Source: Spirochaetota bacterium
GTDB lineage: Bacteria > Spirochaetota > UBA4802 > UB4802
Direction of reading: 5' to 3'
Length of the DNA: 55,936 nt
Assembly: GCA_029907515.1 (NCBI GenBank)
Contig: JARYLT010000009.1
Coordinates: 1-55,936 of the forward strand
A program made the translations under genes and the position numbers. Every line of letters starts with the position of its first letter. Position 1 is the first letter of the stretch. This document shows, one piece after another, positions 46,449 through 54,027 of the stretch. The notes under the pieces are model-generated. The model was not told the origin of the DNA. It worked only from the letters and a program-made list of their open reading frames with translations, and did not search any database.

Positions 46449-46479
46449 AACACATCCCTTCCTTTCTTTGGTACATGGC

Positions 46480-46568
46480 GTATAACTGCTCCAGAACAAA
46501 AGAAGATTTTGCGTAGTAAAAATTTGGGTGAGTACCGTAGGGCACGAAGCTTTTATGCTGTGTTGTCC
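46480..46568 (-). repeat. attC site
   Basis: Minus-strand GGACAAC (46562-46568) and GTTATAC (46480-46486) bound the site, with AATTTGGGTGAG and GGGCACGAAGC inside. GTTATAC is identical to the ends at 39166, 50513 and 52338. It lies 32 bp before the intact start of the methyltransferase and just after the stop of the next gene. Confidence 0.65.
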
Positions 46569-46579
46569 GAAGTTACACT

Positions 46580-47113
46580 CTATTCTCCCATTGCCAATTG
46601 CTTTAAGATTTTTCTGTATTCCATTATTCGTTTATTTACTTCTAACATTTCTTTAGTTAATTTTGCATAATCTGGATAATTCTTTTGAATATCTTGAGGT
46701 GATAGGCCTTTATTCTCATCTGCCTCAATCGCTGCTTTATACCATTTTCTAAATATTGCTTGCCACCTTGTTAAATGAGGACGTATTCCTTCATTTAAAA
46801 CTTCTATAGCAATTCTAACTAATTCTTTTGTACTTTCATCTTTTCTGATTTTAGAAACTGGTATGTCTTTAATTAATTCCCTGGTTAACCTGAAGAATTC
46901 ATACCAAGAATCGTAAATTTCACTTATAACATCATTGTCTAAATCAATTTCTAAACCTATTTTTCTTGTTCCTAATTCCACCCAAAGCTTATATGCTATC
47001 CGTATGTCTTGATAGTTTGGTCTTATTTTTACTTTTTGGTTTCCAATTCCAATAACAGCTTCGTCTATCTCATATGCTTTAACTTTTCTCCACAATCGTT
47101 TAAACAATTTCAT
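46580..47113 (-). CDS. Helical protein paired with the TIR-like gene
   Basis: This 177-residue soluble protein begins MKLFKRLWRKVKAYEIDEAVIGIGNQKVKIRPNYQD and continues with LWVELGTRKIGLEIDLDNDVISEIYDSWYEFFRLTREL. It is mostly helical. I recall similar proteins beside TIR-like genes, but know no name or function. It starts 3 bp after the TIR-like stop, so the two share one cassette and one promoter. The C-terminus is charged and coiled-coil-like. A partner or immunity role is inferred from the pairing only. Confidence 0.7.
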   Translation of the reverse strand: MKLFKRLWRKVKAYEIDEAVIGIGNQKVKIRPNYQDIRIAYKLWVELGTRKIGLEIDLDNDVISEIYDSWYEFFRLTRELIKDIPVSKIRKDESTKELVRIAIEVLNEGIRPHLTRWQAIFRKWYKAAIEADENKGLSPQDIQKNYPDYAKLTKEMLEVNKRIMEYRKILKQLAMGE

Positions 47114-47115
47114 TT

Positions 47116-47670
47116 TTATTTACACCTGTTATTTTTGAACTGTTCCCTTGAATTATCAATTTTATCTACCTTATCGATTCTTACTTGGAAAGCTTCTTCA
47201 ATCCATTTTTTTATTTTAAATTCATCTTCTGTCCAATCATAAAATTTAGCATTGCCCGATTTAAGATTATCTACTAACCTTGGAGGAACAATGTCTGGAT
47301 TGTATTTATCTTTGCCATAATCTGGATGTGTTGGTAAGCATAGCCCTAATAAAACAGAATATCCCCCAACTTTTTTATTTAAAGCGGCTGATATTTCCCA
47401 ATCAACATGCTTCCTTCCCCATGTTTTAAGGCCAACCAATACAACTAACACAGAGGTATCTTTGATATAATTCTGTTGAATCAAGCGTTTAATATATTCA
47501 GTGCTAACATCCGTATCTATATCACCTGGTTCGACAGATTTGCTTATAAATAAATGTCCAAACATCTGTTCAAAGCGATTTCAATAATACTGATCGTCTT
47601 TATGGTAATAACTTATGAAGACTTTGTGCTGAGTATCTTTTTTAGATTCAAATGGATAATTCCAGCTCAT
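47116..47670 (-). pseudogene. TIR-like (DUF1863) protein with one in-frame TGA
   Basis: From ATG 47670, with AGGAGGATGGAAAG upstream, the frame reads MSWNYPFESKKDTQHKVFIS, then YYHKDDQYY and TGA at 47581-47583. It continues in the same frame as NRFEQMFGHLF and later SVLVVLVGLKTWGRKHVDWEISAAL. KVFISYYHKDD is the first strand and loop of the DUF1863/MTH538 TIR-like fold, and TWGRKHVDWEI is its second hallmark. The expected residue at the stop is arginine, so CGA or AGA to TGA is the likely change. An internal start at 47565 would lose the first strand. ThsB of the Thoeris defence system belongs to this fold. Confidence 0.82.
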
Positions 47671-47705
47671 CTTTCCATCCTCCTATTTGCAATTTCGCAC
47701 AACTT

Positions 47706-47734
47706 ATTATATACGAAATTTCGTATGATTTCCA
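47706..47734 (-). promoter_or_regulatory. Promoter with 16-bp palindromic operator for the TIR-like cassette
   Basis: On the minus strand TATAAT (47706-47711) is preceded at 17 bp by TGGAAA (47729-47734). The spacer is almost filled by the perfect palindrome ATACGAAATTTCGTAT (47711-47726), and GCGAAATT recurs just downstream. A palindrome between -35 and -10 is a classic repressor site. Cassettes usually lack their own promoter, so a regulated one is notable. Confidence 0.6.
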
Positions 47735-47884
47735 GACTTTATAATTAAACTTCCTCCATAAAATATGTCAAATAAAATGTAAATTTTCTTTAAGTAATTG
47801 TCGTTCCAAGCCAATAGTGGAATAGTTTCTCCAACTTTGAGAGTGGAAAATTTTATGCAGTAGCTTGATTATCTGATTGTGTTT

Positions 47885-47995
47885 TTAAACATACCACTTT
47901 AAAACTTCTCTGGCTTGCTCCCAGCTTTTCACCGCCTTTTCCTTGCCAAATATTTTTAACATGCAGGGAGGTTTTCTTTTACTCTTCTTTTCCAT
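47885..47995 (-). CDS. Possible 36-residue small protein
   Basis: An open frame begins MEKKSKRKPPCMLKIFGKEK and ends EQAREVLKWYV, basic and protein-like in composition. No RBS is visible and a stop lies just upstream in frame, so it may equally be the tail of a lost gene. It lies in a 383-bp gap (47671-48053) between two cassettes and partly overlaps a doubtful attC. Confidence 0.25.
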   Translation of the reverse strand: MEKKSKRKPPCMLKIFGKEKAVKSWEQAREVLKWYV

Positions 47996-48059
47996 TCACA
48001 ATATTTGAGTTATACTTCCACCTTCATTGTTGTAAATGCAATCAATAAGCGTGTTAAAC
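47954..48059 (-). repeat. Doubtful attC: clear R'' end only
   Basis: Minus-strand GTTTAAC (48053-48059) matches RYYYAAC and holds the stop codon of the methyltransferase. GTTAAAA (47954-47960) could be the partner end, but the internal stem is poor. Probably a decayed site. Confidence 0.35.
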
Positions 48060-48860
48060 ATTATATCCGACACCCTTAAAAAAGGTGTAACAAAATACTC
48101 CGTCCACTTGAGTTGTTCTATATAAATCCTGGATTCCTTTATCAAATGTATTTTTGTCAATAATCGAAACTTCTATGGCTTTTTCTCTTATTCCTTCTAT
48201 CATTGCGGTAAATGTATTTTTTGTAAATCCCTCCACAAGTTCAGGTCTACTTGAATCTACATAAACCATCCTTGGAGAAACCTTACAATTCTTAAAACCA
48301 GCTTCAATTAAAAGCGGATAAAGTTGTCTTCCGATTAAGGCATTGCCTCCTGCCATTGCCTGCAACTTCACCTGCAAATTTATTACTTTTTCTGCATATT
48401 CACTGTAAGGATAAAAATAGGCAGAGCCATGATCCCCTTCAATCAAAGTAATAGTACCGCCTTTTTTTAATACTCTTTTTAATGCTTTTAAAGCATTTGA
48501 AGGAGATGGAAGATGTTCCAGCACAAAACAAATAAAAATGTGATCAAAACATTCATCTGGGAATTTCAAGTCAAAAATATCCCCAGTTTGAAATTCAACA
48601 TTGTTGATGTTCAATGATTGAACAACTGAGCGAGCTTTATTTAATGAATCTTCTGATATGTCAATAGATATAAATTTTGAAGAGGGATTTTTTAGAGCAA
48701 CAATTCTGGTCTGTGCACCAACACCGCAACCAGCTTCAAGAATGACCGAATTTTCTGGAAAAACAGAGTCATAATGAAGCAGTTCACTTAAACAATTAGC
48801 CTGATCCTCAAGGCGAATAGATTCTCTTTCAGTATAACCGTGAACATATTTAAAACTCAT
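48054..48860 (-). CDS. Class I SAM-dependent methyltransferase
   Basis: This is a complete 268-residue protein. Motif I is SVILEAGCGVGAQTRIVALKNP (near residue 40), followed by SIDISEDSLNKA, VEFQTGDIFDLKFPDECFDHIFICFVLEHLPSPSNALKALK and RVLKKGGTITLIEGDHGS. The last 100 residues form a helical substrate-binding cap (YSEYAEKVINLQVKLQAMAGGNALIGRQLYPLL). Substrate unknown. TAAAGGAGAAGTC precedes the ATG. The stop codon lies in a canonical GTTTAAC core, the usual layout of cassette genes. It is one of the undamaged genes of the array. Confidence 0.88.
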   Translation of the reverse strand: MSFKYVHGYTERESIRLEDQANCLSELLHYDSVFPENSVILEAGCGVGAQTRIVALKNPSSKFISIDISEDSLNKARSVVQSLNINNVEFQTGDIFDLKFPDECFDHIFICFVLEHLPSPSNALKALKRVLKKGGTITLIEGDHGSAYFYPYSEYAEKVINLQVKLQAMAGGNALIGRQLYPLLIEAGFKNCKVSPRMVYVDSSRPELVEGFTKNTFTAMIEGIREKAIEVSIIDKNTFDKGIQDLYRTTQVDGVFCYTFFKGVGYNV

Positions 48861-48952
48861 TTTGACTTCTCCTTTATGATCAAATATTAACTTTTTTCAC
48901 CTTCAAATATTACTAATTCCTCATCAGTAACCAGAAATATCTGGAAAAATCA

Positions 48953-49630
48953 CTATGCAGTCGTCTGTTTTGTAATTTTCATCATTTCATTTTCACTTCG
49001 CATAAACTCATAAGGCACTTTTATTATTTCTATTCTGCACCCCTTAGGCAGGTCATTGATTATTTTATCAACAAATGGTGATTTCTTACCATTAAATCCA
49101 ATCAAAGGAAATATTCTGATTTCATTGGATATTCAAAGCATTTCTTGAATAGAATCTTTATGAAAATCATAACTCAATCTATCATCATATAAAAAAAGGA
49201 AATGAGACGATAAAATCAGAGAAAATTCATTGTCCGTAAACGGAAACTTAGTAAGCTCTGATTTTATATATCTATTGCCTTTCTCCCTCCTGTAATGTTT
49301 AATAAACTTAAGATATGTAGTCATGCGACATTCTTTCAATTGGGCAGGTGCCCTGAAATATTTCCAGATATACATATCTTCTACCTTAGAAAGAGCCTGC
49401 ATAACTTTTGATAGCTCAACCTTGCATTTTTTCTTAAGAATGTCTGGATCATTGTCATAAAAAATATTTGTAGCAACAACATTATATCCATATTTTGATA
49501 ATTCGGCTGTAAAGGAAGATGCTCCGGCTGGACAATCCAGTATTTTTTTGCCCTTTAAGTAATTGACATCTAAATCAAACATTTTTAGATAATCCTTACA
49601 GCTTCGACCAATAAATACTATTTTGTCGAT
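48953..49630 (-). pseudogene. Methyltransferase-like gene with internal TGA and no start codon
   Basis: The core reads GKKILDCPAGASSFTAELSKYG (SAM site), then LTKFPFTDNEFSLILSSHFLFLYDDRL, a methyltransferase type I know from Firmicutes. After IQEML comes TGA (49133-49135). The same frame then continues ISNEIRIFPLIGFNGKKSPF and IIKVPYEFMRSENEMMKI to a stop at 48953. Homologues have an arginine at the TGA position. Upstream the frame reads DKIVFIGRSCKDYLK, the expected N-terminus, but no ATG precedes it; ATC at 49628-49630 stands where the start should be and TGA lies further back. An ATG at 49582 is internal. The gene looks dead. Confidence 0.82.
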
Positions 49631-49978
49631 GTCAAACTTTTTTTCTATAAAATTTCACCATAAAAAACAAAAATTTTCCCCAACTGATTACAATTTAATG
49701 TTGCAATTAATAAACTTAATCAAAATATCAAAAATCTACCATATATTATATTATAAGATTTATTTTAACACACTCATCAAGCTATTTTATATGGACATCG
49801 TAAACAGATTACATCCGTTAACAAAAAAAGAAGCAACACTCAAACAGTTCCTTAGGAATGAAAAACTTTGAGTAATCGAGAAGTAAAAAACAGCAAAGCG
49901 TGGCGAGACAAAAATGGATGTCTCCTAAAACCACTTGACATTCAAGCATTCTTGACGTCACCCATCCTGCTCTTTAAC
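49631..49978. other. Gene-free stretch inside the array
   Basis: An AT-rich 348-bp gap with no clear attC. A plus-strand open frame at 49623-49871 (82 residues, low complexity, no RBS) is against the array's direction and is not accepted. Confidence 0.4.
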
Positions 49979-50461
49979 TTATTTCTGGCAAATAGTTCGG
50001 GCAAACTTTTCTATTCTGTCATTATCAATATTTGAAATACTTTGTTTTATACCTGATACGTTACAAAATAAATACTTATGAAAAATGCTGGTCTTCTCTA
50101 AATTAACCTCATATCCAAAGGTTTCTTTAGTGATTGCATGATTGAATAATTCCTTCCAAAAGACTCTTTCAAATTGTTTGTTCTGCTTTTCAGGATCTTC
50201 TTCGCCTGCACAGACAAATAGTCCAATCCTCTTTCCCATAAGCTTACCAATATTTTTATTAATGTAATTGGTTAATTATTTTTGAATTTTGCCCATGTAG
50301 ACAGAACCACCAAGTATAACCGTATCAAAATCCTCAATATTTACTTCTTTTTCATTCTTAACATTCACCGGAACTGTGTCTTCAGGTAAATAAGACTTAA
50401 GCATTTTTGCAGACCTCTCCACACTTCCATATTTTGTGGAATAAATTATAATCTCTTTCAT
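49979..50461 (-). pseudogene. Flavodoxin-domain protein with one in-frame TAA
   Basis: From ATG 50461 (AAGGAGAATTTT upstream) the frame reads MKEIIIYSTKYGSVERSAKM, the FMN-phosphate loop, then DFDTVILGGSVYMGKIQK and TAA at 50276-50278. The same frame continues LTNYINKNIGKLMGKRIGLF, then VCAGEE and so on to 49979. Flavodoxins of this type have a Glu or similar codon at the stop, so GAA to TAA is likely. The two halves together give about 160 residues, normal for HemG/flavodoxin-like proteins. The first half alone keeps the FMN loop but not the fold. Confidence 0.82.
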
Positions 50462-50512
50462 AAAATTCTCCTTTATAACTTAAAAATAACTCTATCCGGG
50501 TAAGGGTATGTC

Positions 50513-50622
50513 GTATAACGTATCACATTTATGCGATGTTTTCACCGTAGTATAGCGGAGGTGAGAATATGGCTTTAGCCCGAAGCAGCCAACTGGAGCG
50601 GAGCATATATGCTCTGTTAAAC
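50513..50622 (-). repeat. attC site with canonical R'' core
   Basis: Minus-strand GTTTAAC (50616-50622) matches RYYYAAC and includes the TAA of the HEAT-repeat gene. GTTATAC (50513-50519) is the other end. GAGCATATATGCTC is a palindrome next to the R'' core, and CAACTGGAGC is shared with the site at 42592. ATGTCGTATAAC is identical to that at 39161. Confidence 0.75.
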
Positions 50623-51318
50623 AACATCAGCACGCAACTTATTAACCCATTTTTTATCCATTACAGTTAATCTCTTCTTTTTCAAATTTTCTTTCACAAT
50701 CCATTTAATATGTTTATTATTACATCTTGCGATTTTCTCGAAAGCTAATTTGCCCTGGTCTGGCATAGAAACAATAGCAACACTCCATCCATATCCAAGA
50801 GTTTTTCTTAAAGAATTTTGGCTTTCAGAAAGTTTTCCATTGATTTTATCAAAGCTCATTGTAATCTTATAAAGAATTTCAAATAACTTAATAACAAATG
50901 AATTTTCCTTTAAAATTTTTGGCTCACATAAAGCTGCAACAACAGCTCGCTTCTCTAAGTCATTGCCATCCGTCCAGTTTTCAAGATTATTAATTATCTC
51001 GCTTGTATTGTGTTCTGTAATTTCCTGTATACCAATAGCAACTGCTTCTCTAATTCTCCAGCTACTATGAGATGCATATTTTCTTATCGTCGCTAAAGTC
51101 TTTTTAATATCATTTTTGTTTAAAATGCAATATCCAACTATACCACACATTACAACAAATTCTTCTGGAGAATTATGCAAATCATCTTTATAGAAGGATA
51201 AACATTCTTCTACTTCATTTTTTGTGGCATTTTCTGAAAAAGAATATAAAAGTTCTAAATTACCCCTTGGTCCTGGCAGTCCTGAATTCTTTAATAAATT
51301 CTCAATTGTGTTCATCAT
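50617..51318 (-). CDS. HEAT-repeat protein (DNA alkylation repair-like fold)
   Basis: This 233-residue all-helical protein shows repeated helix pairs, for example IRKYASHSSWRIREAVAIGIQEI and FEKIARCNNKHIKWIVKENLKKKRL. The second resembles the end of AlkD-type HEAT proteins. The N-terminus MNTIENLLKNSGLPGPRGNLELL is also of that type. Key DNA-binding residues of AlkD cannot be checked without alignment, so only the fold is claimed. AGAAAGGT precedes the start. Its stop lies inside an attC core. The CPBP gene upstream is only 14 bp away, so both genes are probably in one cassette. Confidence 0.75.
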   Translation of the reverse strand: MMNTIENLLKNSGLPGPRGNLELLYSFSENATKNEVEECLSFYKDDLHNSPEEFVVMCGIVGYCILNKNDIKKTLATIRKYASHSSWRIREAVAIGIQEITEHNTSEIINNLENWTDGNDLEKRAVVAALCEPKILKENSFVIKLFEILYKITMSFDKINGKLSESQNSLRKTLGYGWSVAIVSMPDQGKLAFEKIARCNNKHIKWIVKENLKKKRLTVMDKKWVNKLRADVV

Positions 51319-51332
51319 ATGATTGTACCTTT

Positions 51333-52163
51333 CTACTCAATTATTGCCCTGTTAAAAAACATCTCTCTATCATTAATCAGAAGGATTATTGTAATAATCA
51401 ACAATAATACAGTCTGTATTACTTTGCTGTTCGGGTGTGTGGCAAATATTTCATTTGATACATTTGCAATGAGATGAAAAATAGTCGCTACAAATATATT
51501 TCTTTTTGCTTTATAATATAGCCAGTTCATTAAAAGTACAAACACAAAAATACTTGCAATAAAATTAAATGAATATAATAATCCTTCTGCAACAACATTG
51601 CTATGGTAATAGCCTTTAATAAAAGCCAGTGGAAAATGCCAGAATACCCAGTATATGGCAAAAATTATAGATGTATTAAACAGGTTAAACTTCCTTCTTA
51701 AAGTATCAGTTCCATAAGAATGCCAGGCTAACTCTTCAACTATTGGTGCAAATATAAGTATAAACCACGGTGAAAAAATAAAAGAATTAAATGATGGTTT
51801 ACCTGAAATATAAAACTGGGAAAGGCTGTGACCAAAAAGAACAGAAATCAATTGAGCTATAACAATTGAAAGTGGAATTAAGAAAAATGTTATCGCAAAA
51901 TAGAATAGATTAAATTTTTGTAGATTAAAAATCCTGCTTTTCAAATCTTCCATGAGCTCTCTGTCACTATGGAATAAGTAGCCTGCGACAATAACAGGCG
52001 ATATTAACCCGAGTATACCCAATGAAGGAATCAAAAAAACGATAGGTCCTTGATTTTCCAGATGACTAAAATAGGCAACGATGAACCATAGTACCCATGG
52101 AATTATCAACGATAATCCATAAAAGAAAATCGGTTTGTTATACTTATCAAGTATATTTATCAT
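51333..52163 (-). CDS. CPBP family intramembrane protease
   Basis: This 276-residue protein with about eight hydrophobic segments has the three CPBP/CAAX motifs. The first is the diglutamate in PIVEELAWHSYG, the second is HFPLAFIKGYYH, and the third is IFHLIANVSNE. Members cleave within the membrane; in bacteria many act in peptide maturation or immunity to bacteriocins, but the substrate here is unknown. Neither an attC nor a T-run separates it from the HEAT-repeat gene. The RBS is weak. It is the first gene of the array in its direction of transcription. Confidence 0.85.
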   Translation of the reverse strand: MINILDKYNKPIFFYGLSLIIPWVLWFIVAYFSHLENQGPIVFLIPSLGILGLISPVIVAGYLFHSDRELMEDLKSRIFNLQKFNLFYFAITFFLIPLSIVIAQLISVLFGHSLSQFYISGKPSFNSFIFSPWFILIFAPIVEELAWHSYGTDTLRRKFNLFNTSIIFAIYWVFWHFPLAFIKGYYHSNVVAEGLLYSFNFIASIFVFVLLMNWLYYKAKRNIFVATIFHLIANVSNEIFATHPNSKVIQTVLLLIITIILLINDREMFFNRAIIE

Positions 52164-52337
52164 CTTTTCATTAAATATAATTAGTAATTAATTTTCCAAG
52201 TTTAGAATTTTAGATTACATAATAATTTTTTCAAATCTAATATTTTAGAATAATCAATAATGTCTGCCAAAACATGTCCTATTATATATGAATTCCATGC
52301 TTTATCCTCCAATCATACTGAATACTCAATAAACCAC

Positions 52338-52408
52338 GTATAACTATTTCAAGCAGAATTGCACTTAATGTCCTCTAGTTTGAGACGATATTGAGTATAG
52401 CGTTAGAG
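52338..52408 (-). repeat. attC-like site at the upstream end of the array
   Basis: Minus-strand CTCTAAC (52402-52408) and GTTATAC (52338-52344) bound about 70 bp. The ends pair, but the internal stem is weak. It may be the outermost attC or a remnant of the attI side. The remaining bases of 52,164-52,586 contain no integrase-like frame and nothing else recognised. Confidence 0.5.
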
Positions 52409-52586
52409 CACCTGACAGGCCAATGTGGGTACAATAATTACATTTGATCAAATTCTTTTGAATTAACATCTTAAATTGGTTTGCAACCCCCAATGCTTTT
52501 CAATAAGTTGTTATATTTATAACCAACTTTAATCAACAATTTCTGTAATGATATCAATTATACTAACAAGACATGATGTGCATACC

Positions 52587-53273
52587 TTATTCTTTTATTA
52601 ACAATTTAGCTAACTCCATATCTTCGTTTGTAGTTATCTTTATGTTTGTATAAAAATCTCCTGTTATGGCTTTAACTGTATACCTGGCAAGTAAAGCTAA
52701 TGACACATCATCAGTAGCATTAGTCGTGTTGCGTTCACGTGCTTTTTGGTGTGCATCCATAATTATTGAATAACGAAAACATTGTGGTGTTTGTGCAGCG
52801 TAAAGGGTTTCTCGCGGTAAAATGTGTGTTACTGTAGAATCATTGACCTGTGCAATTGTTTCTTTCAAGGGAGCATATATACCACATGCACCATATAAGG
52901 TAGCTATCTCAATGCACTGTTTAATCATGTCATCAGTTATAAATGGGCGTGCTGCATCATGAATCAGAACAATATCATCATTGGCAAAATCGTATGCTTG
53001 CAATCCATTAAAGCAGGATTCCTGACGAGTTTGACCACCGTGTGTGATGATAATGTCGGTATCAGGAAAATAGGTATGTATAACATCTTCCAGCTGTTGC
53101 TTGTAATCGGGATGAATGACTATTATTATTTTATCAATTAACGGTGATGCGGCAAATGTTTCAATTGACCATGCAATGATTGGTTTTTTACCAAGCTGTA
53201 AAAATTGTTTAGGGACAGCAGTTCCCATACGCTGTCCCATACCACCTGCTACTATGATGGCATAATGTTTCAC
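52587..53273 (-). CDS. ispD: 2-C-methyl-D-erythritol 4-phosphate cytidylyltransferase
   Basis: IspD makes CDP-methylerythritol in the MEP pathway of isoprenoid synthesis. Seen are the nucleotide-binding start IIVAGGMGQRMGTAVPKQFL, then ITHGGQTRQESCFNGL, VLIHDAARPFI and the C-terminal TDDVSLALL and GDFYTNIKITTNEDMELAK. The 228 residues match the family. The start codon is GTG at 53273, 3 bp after the flavodoxin stop, so translation is probably coupled. This is the core gene that bounds the cassette array. Confidence 0.95.
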   Translation of the reverse strand: MKHYAIIVAGGMGQRMGTAVPKQFLQLGKKPIIAWSIETFAASPLIDKIIIVIHPDYKQQLEDVIHTYFPDTDIIITHGGQTRQESCFNGLQAYDFANDDIVLIHDAARPFITDDMIKQCIEIATLYGACGIYAPLKETIAQVNDSTVTHILPRETLYAAQTPQCFRYSIIMDAHQKARERNTTNATDDVSLALLARYTVKAITGDFYTNIKITTNEDMELAKLLIKE

Positions 53274-53276
53274 TGT

Positions 53277-53762
53277 TTAATCCCAGAGCTTTTTTGCTAA
53301 TTCGGCAACACGCTTACCCAGTAGAGCTGCATTCTTCTTTGTCTTTTCATCGGGAGCACCTGTGCAGGATACCCCATAATGGCCTGTTGCTTCCATAGGA
53401 TCGCCAACAATAACCATCCCGTATATGAGCATTGCCTGCAATATTGAAAGGAGTGTTGTTTCCTTGCCACCTGACGGATCACTTGAAGTGGCAAATGCAG
53501 CGCCAACCTTGTTTTCCATCTTTCTTCGAATAATAACATAATCATCAAAAAGGTGTTTTAATTCTGCTGCCATTGTCCCAAAATATACTGGTGAGCCTGC
53601 AATTATACCATGTGAATTCAAAAAATCATCTTTGGTCACTTCTTCTGTTGAGCGCAGTATGTATTGAGCACCCTCTACCTGTTTAACGCCTTCTGCTATT
53701 GCCTTTGCAAGTTCTTTAGTATTGCCTGAACGGGAGTAGTATAATATTAAAATCTGGACCAT
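53277..53762 (-). CDS. Flavodoxin / NAD(P)H-dependent FMN reductase-like protein
   Basis: The FMN-phosphate loop YYSRSGNTKELAKAIAEG is at residues 8-25, followed by IIAGSPVYFGTMAAELKHLFDD and GAAFATSSDPSGGKETTLLSIL, as in WrbA-like flavoproteins. The 161 residues are one flavodoxin fold, shorter than WrbA (about 200). It probably carries electrons or reduces quinones, and could serve the Fe-S enzymes of the MEP pathway, whose gene ispD follows in the same operon. That link is inferred from position. AAGGAGTAAGCTCT gives a clear start. Confidence 0.87.
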   Translation of the reverse strand: MVQILILYYSRSGNTKELAKAIAEGVKQVEGAQYILRSTEEVTKDDFLNSHGIIAGSPVYFGTMAAELKHLFDDYVIIRRKMENKVGAAFATSSDPSGGKETTLLSILQAMLIYGMVIVGDPMEATGHYGVSCTGAPDEKTKKNAALLGKRVAELAKKLWD

Positions 53763-53866
53763 AGAGCTTACTCCTTATTGTAGTATGCAGGATAGTTACT
53801 GTTAATAAATCAATGATTAAAATAAAGTCAAAGTATAATTTTGTCAATAGTTGCTATTATTTTTTT

Positions 53867-53880
53867 GCGATAGTTACTGT
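53867..53880 (+). repeat. Copy of the dispersed 13-mer GCGATAGTTACTG
   Basis: Exact copies of the 13-mer are here and at 26233-26245 (plus strand), 11526-11538 and 15487-15499 (minus strand). Near-copies occur at 24413 (GCGATAGTTACC), 29850 (one mismatch) and 53791. The core GCGATAG occurs about 21 times outside the cassette array and once inside (46082). Confidence 0.8.
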
Positions 53881-54027
53881 AAATTAGACTTGCAATGATA
53901 CTGATTTAATGGTTTTCTTGTAGCGTCACGATGTAAGTAATAGATTGCTTGCAGTAGGCTATCTTCAATAATAGTATACACTATGAACTATACACAAAAT
54001 TTTATGTTACAGTGAGAGTATATTGAT

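Larger units (their letters stand above)
39166..52408 (-). mobile_element. Integrase-less integron cassette array (CALIN)
   Basis: All genes in these 13 kb lie on the minus strand and most are separated by short imperfect inverted repeats that behave as attC sites. One end overlaps or abuts the stop codon of the preceding gene (ACCTAAC, GTTTAAC or ATATAAC types). The other end (GTTATAC, GTTAGGA or GTTATAT) lies 20-50 bp before the next start. Internal words such as TTTGGGTGAG and AAGTGCC-AA-G recur between sites. Flanking genes mgtC and ispD are core. No tyrosine-recombinase integrase is seen inside or beside the array. Cassette integrons are known in Treponema; the integrase-less state here is what the window shows. 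Confidence 0.85.

Noticed and set aside
46392-49135. Three in-frame TGA codons in cassette genes suggesting UGA recoding or an alternative code
   Set aside because: Core genes in the window (rnr, flaB2, the AbrB-like gene) end in TGA as a true stop, one broken gene has TAA instead, and no selenocysteine hairpin is evident. The missing residue looks like arginine in two cases, which fits CGA to TGA mutation.
49623-49871. 82-residue plus-strand open frame
   Set aside because: Opposite to all other array genes, low complexity, no RBS, and overlapping the N-terminal coding part of the methyltransferase relic.
52164-52586. Search for an integron integrase or attI next to the first cassette
   Set aside because: No frame with tyrosine-recombinase motifs was found on either strand. 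Only an attC-like pair of cores is present.
39025-52586. CRISPR array as an explanation for the repeats
   Set aside because: The repeats are 55-150 bp, diverged, separated by whole genes and have inverted symmetry; no regular short repeat-spacer pattern and no cas genes are present.
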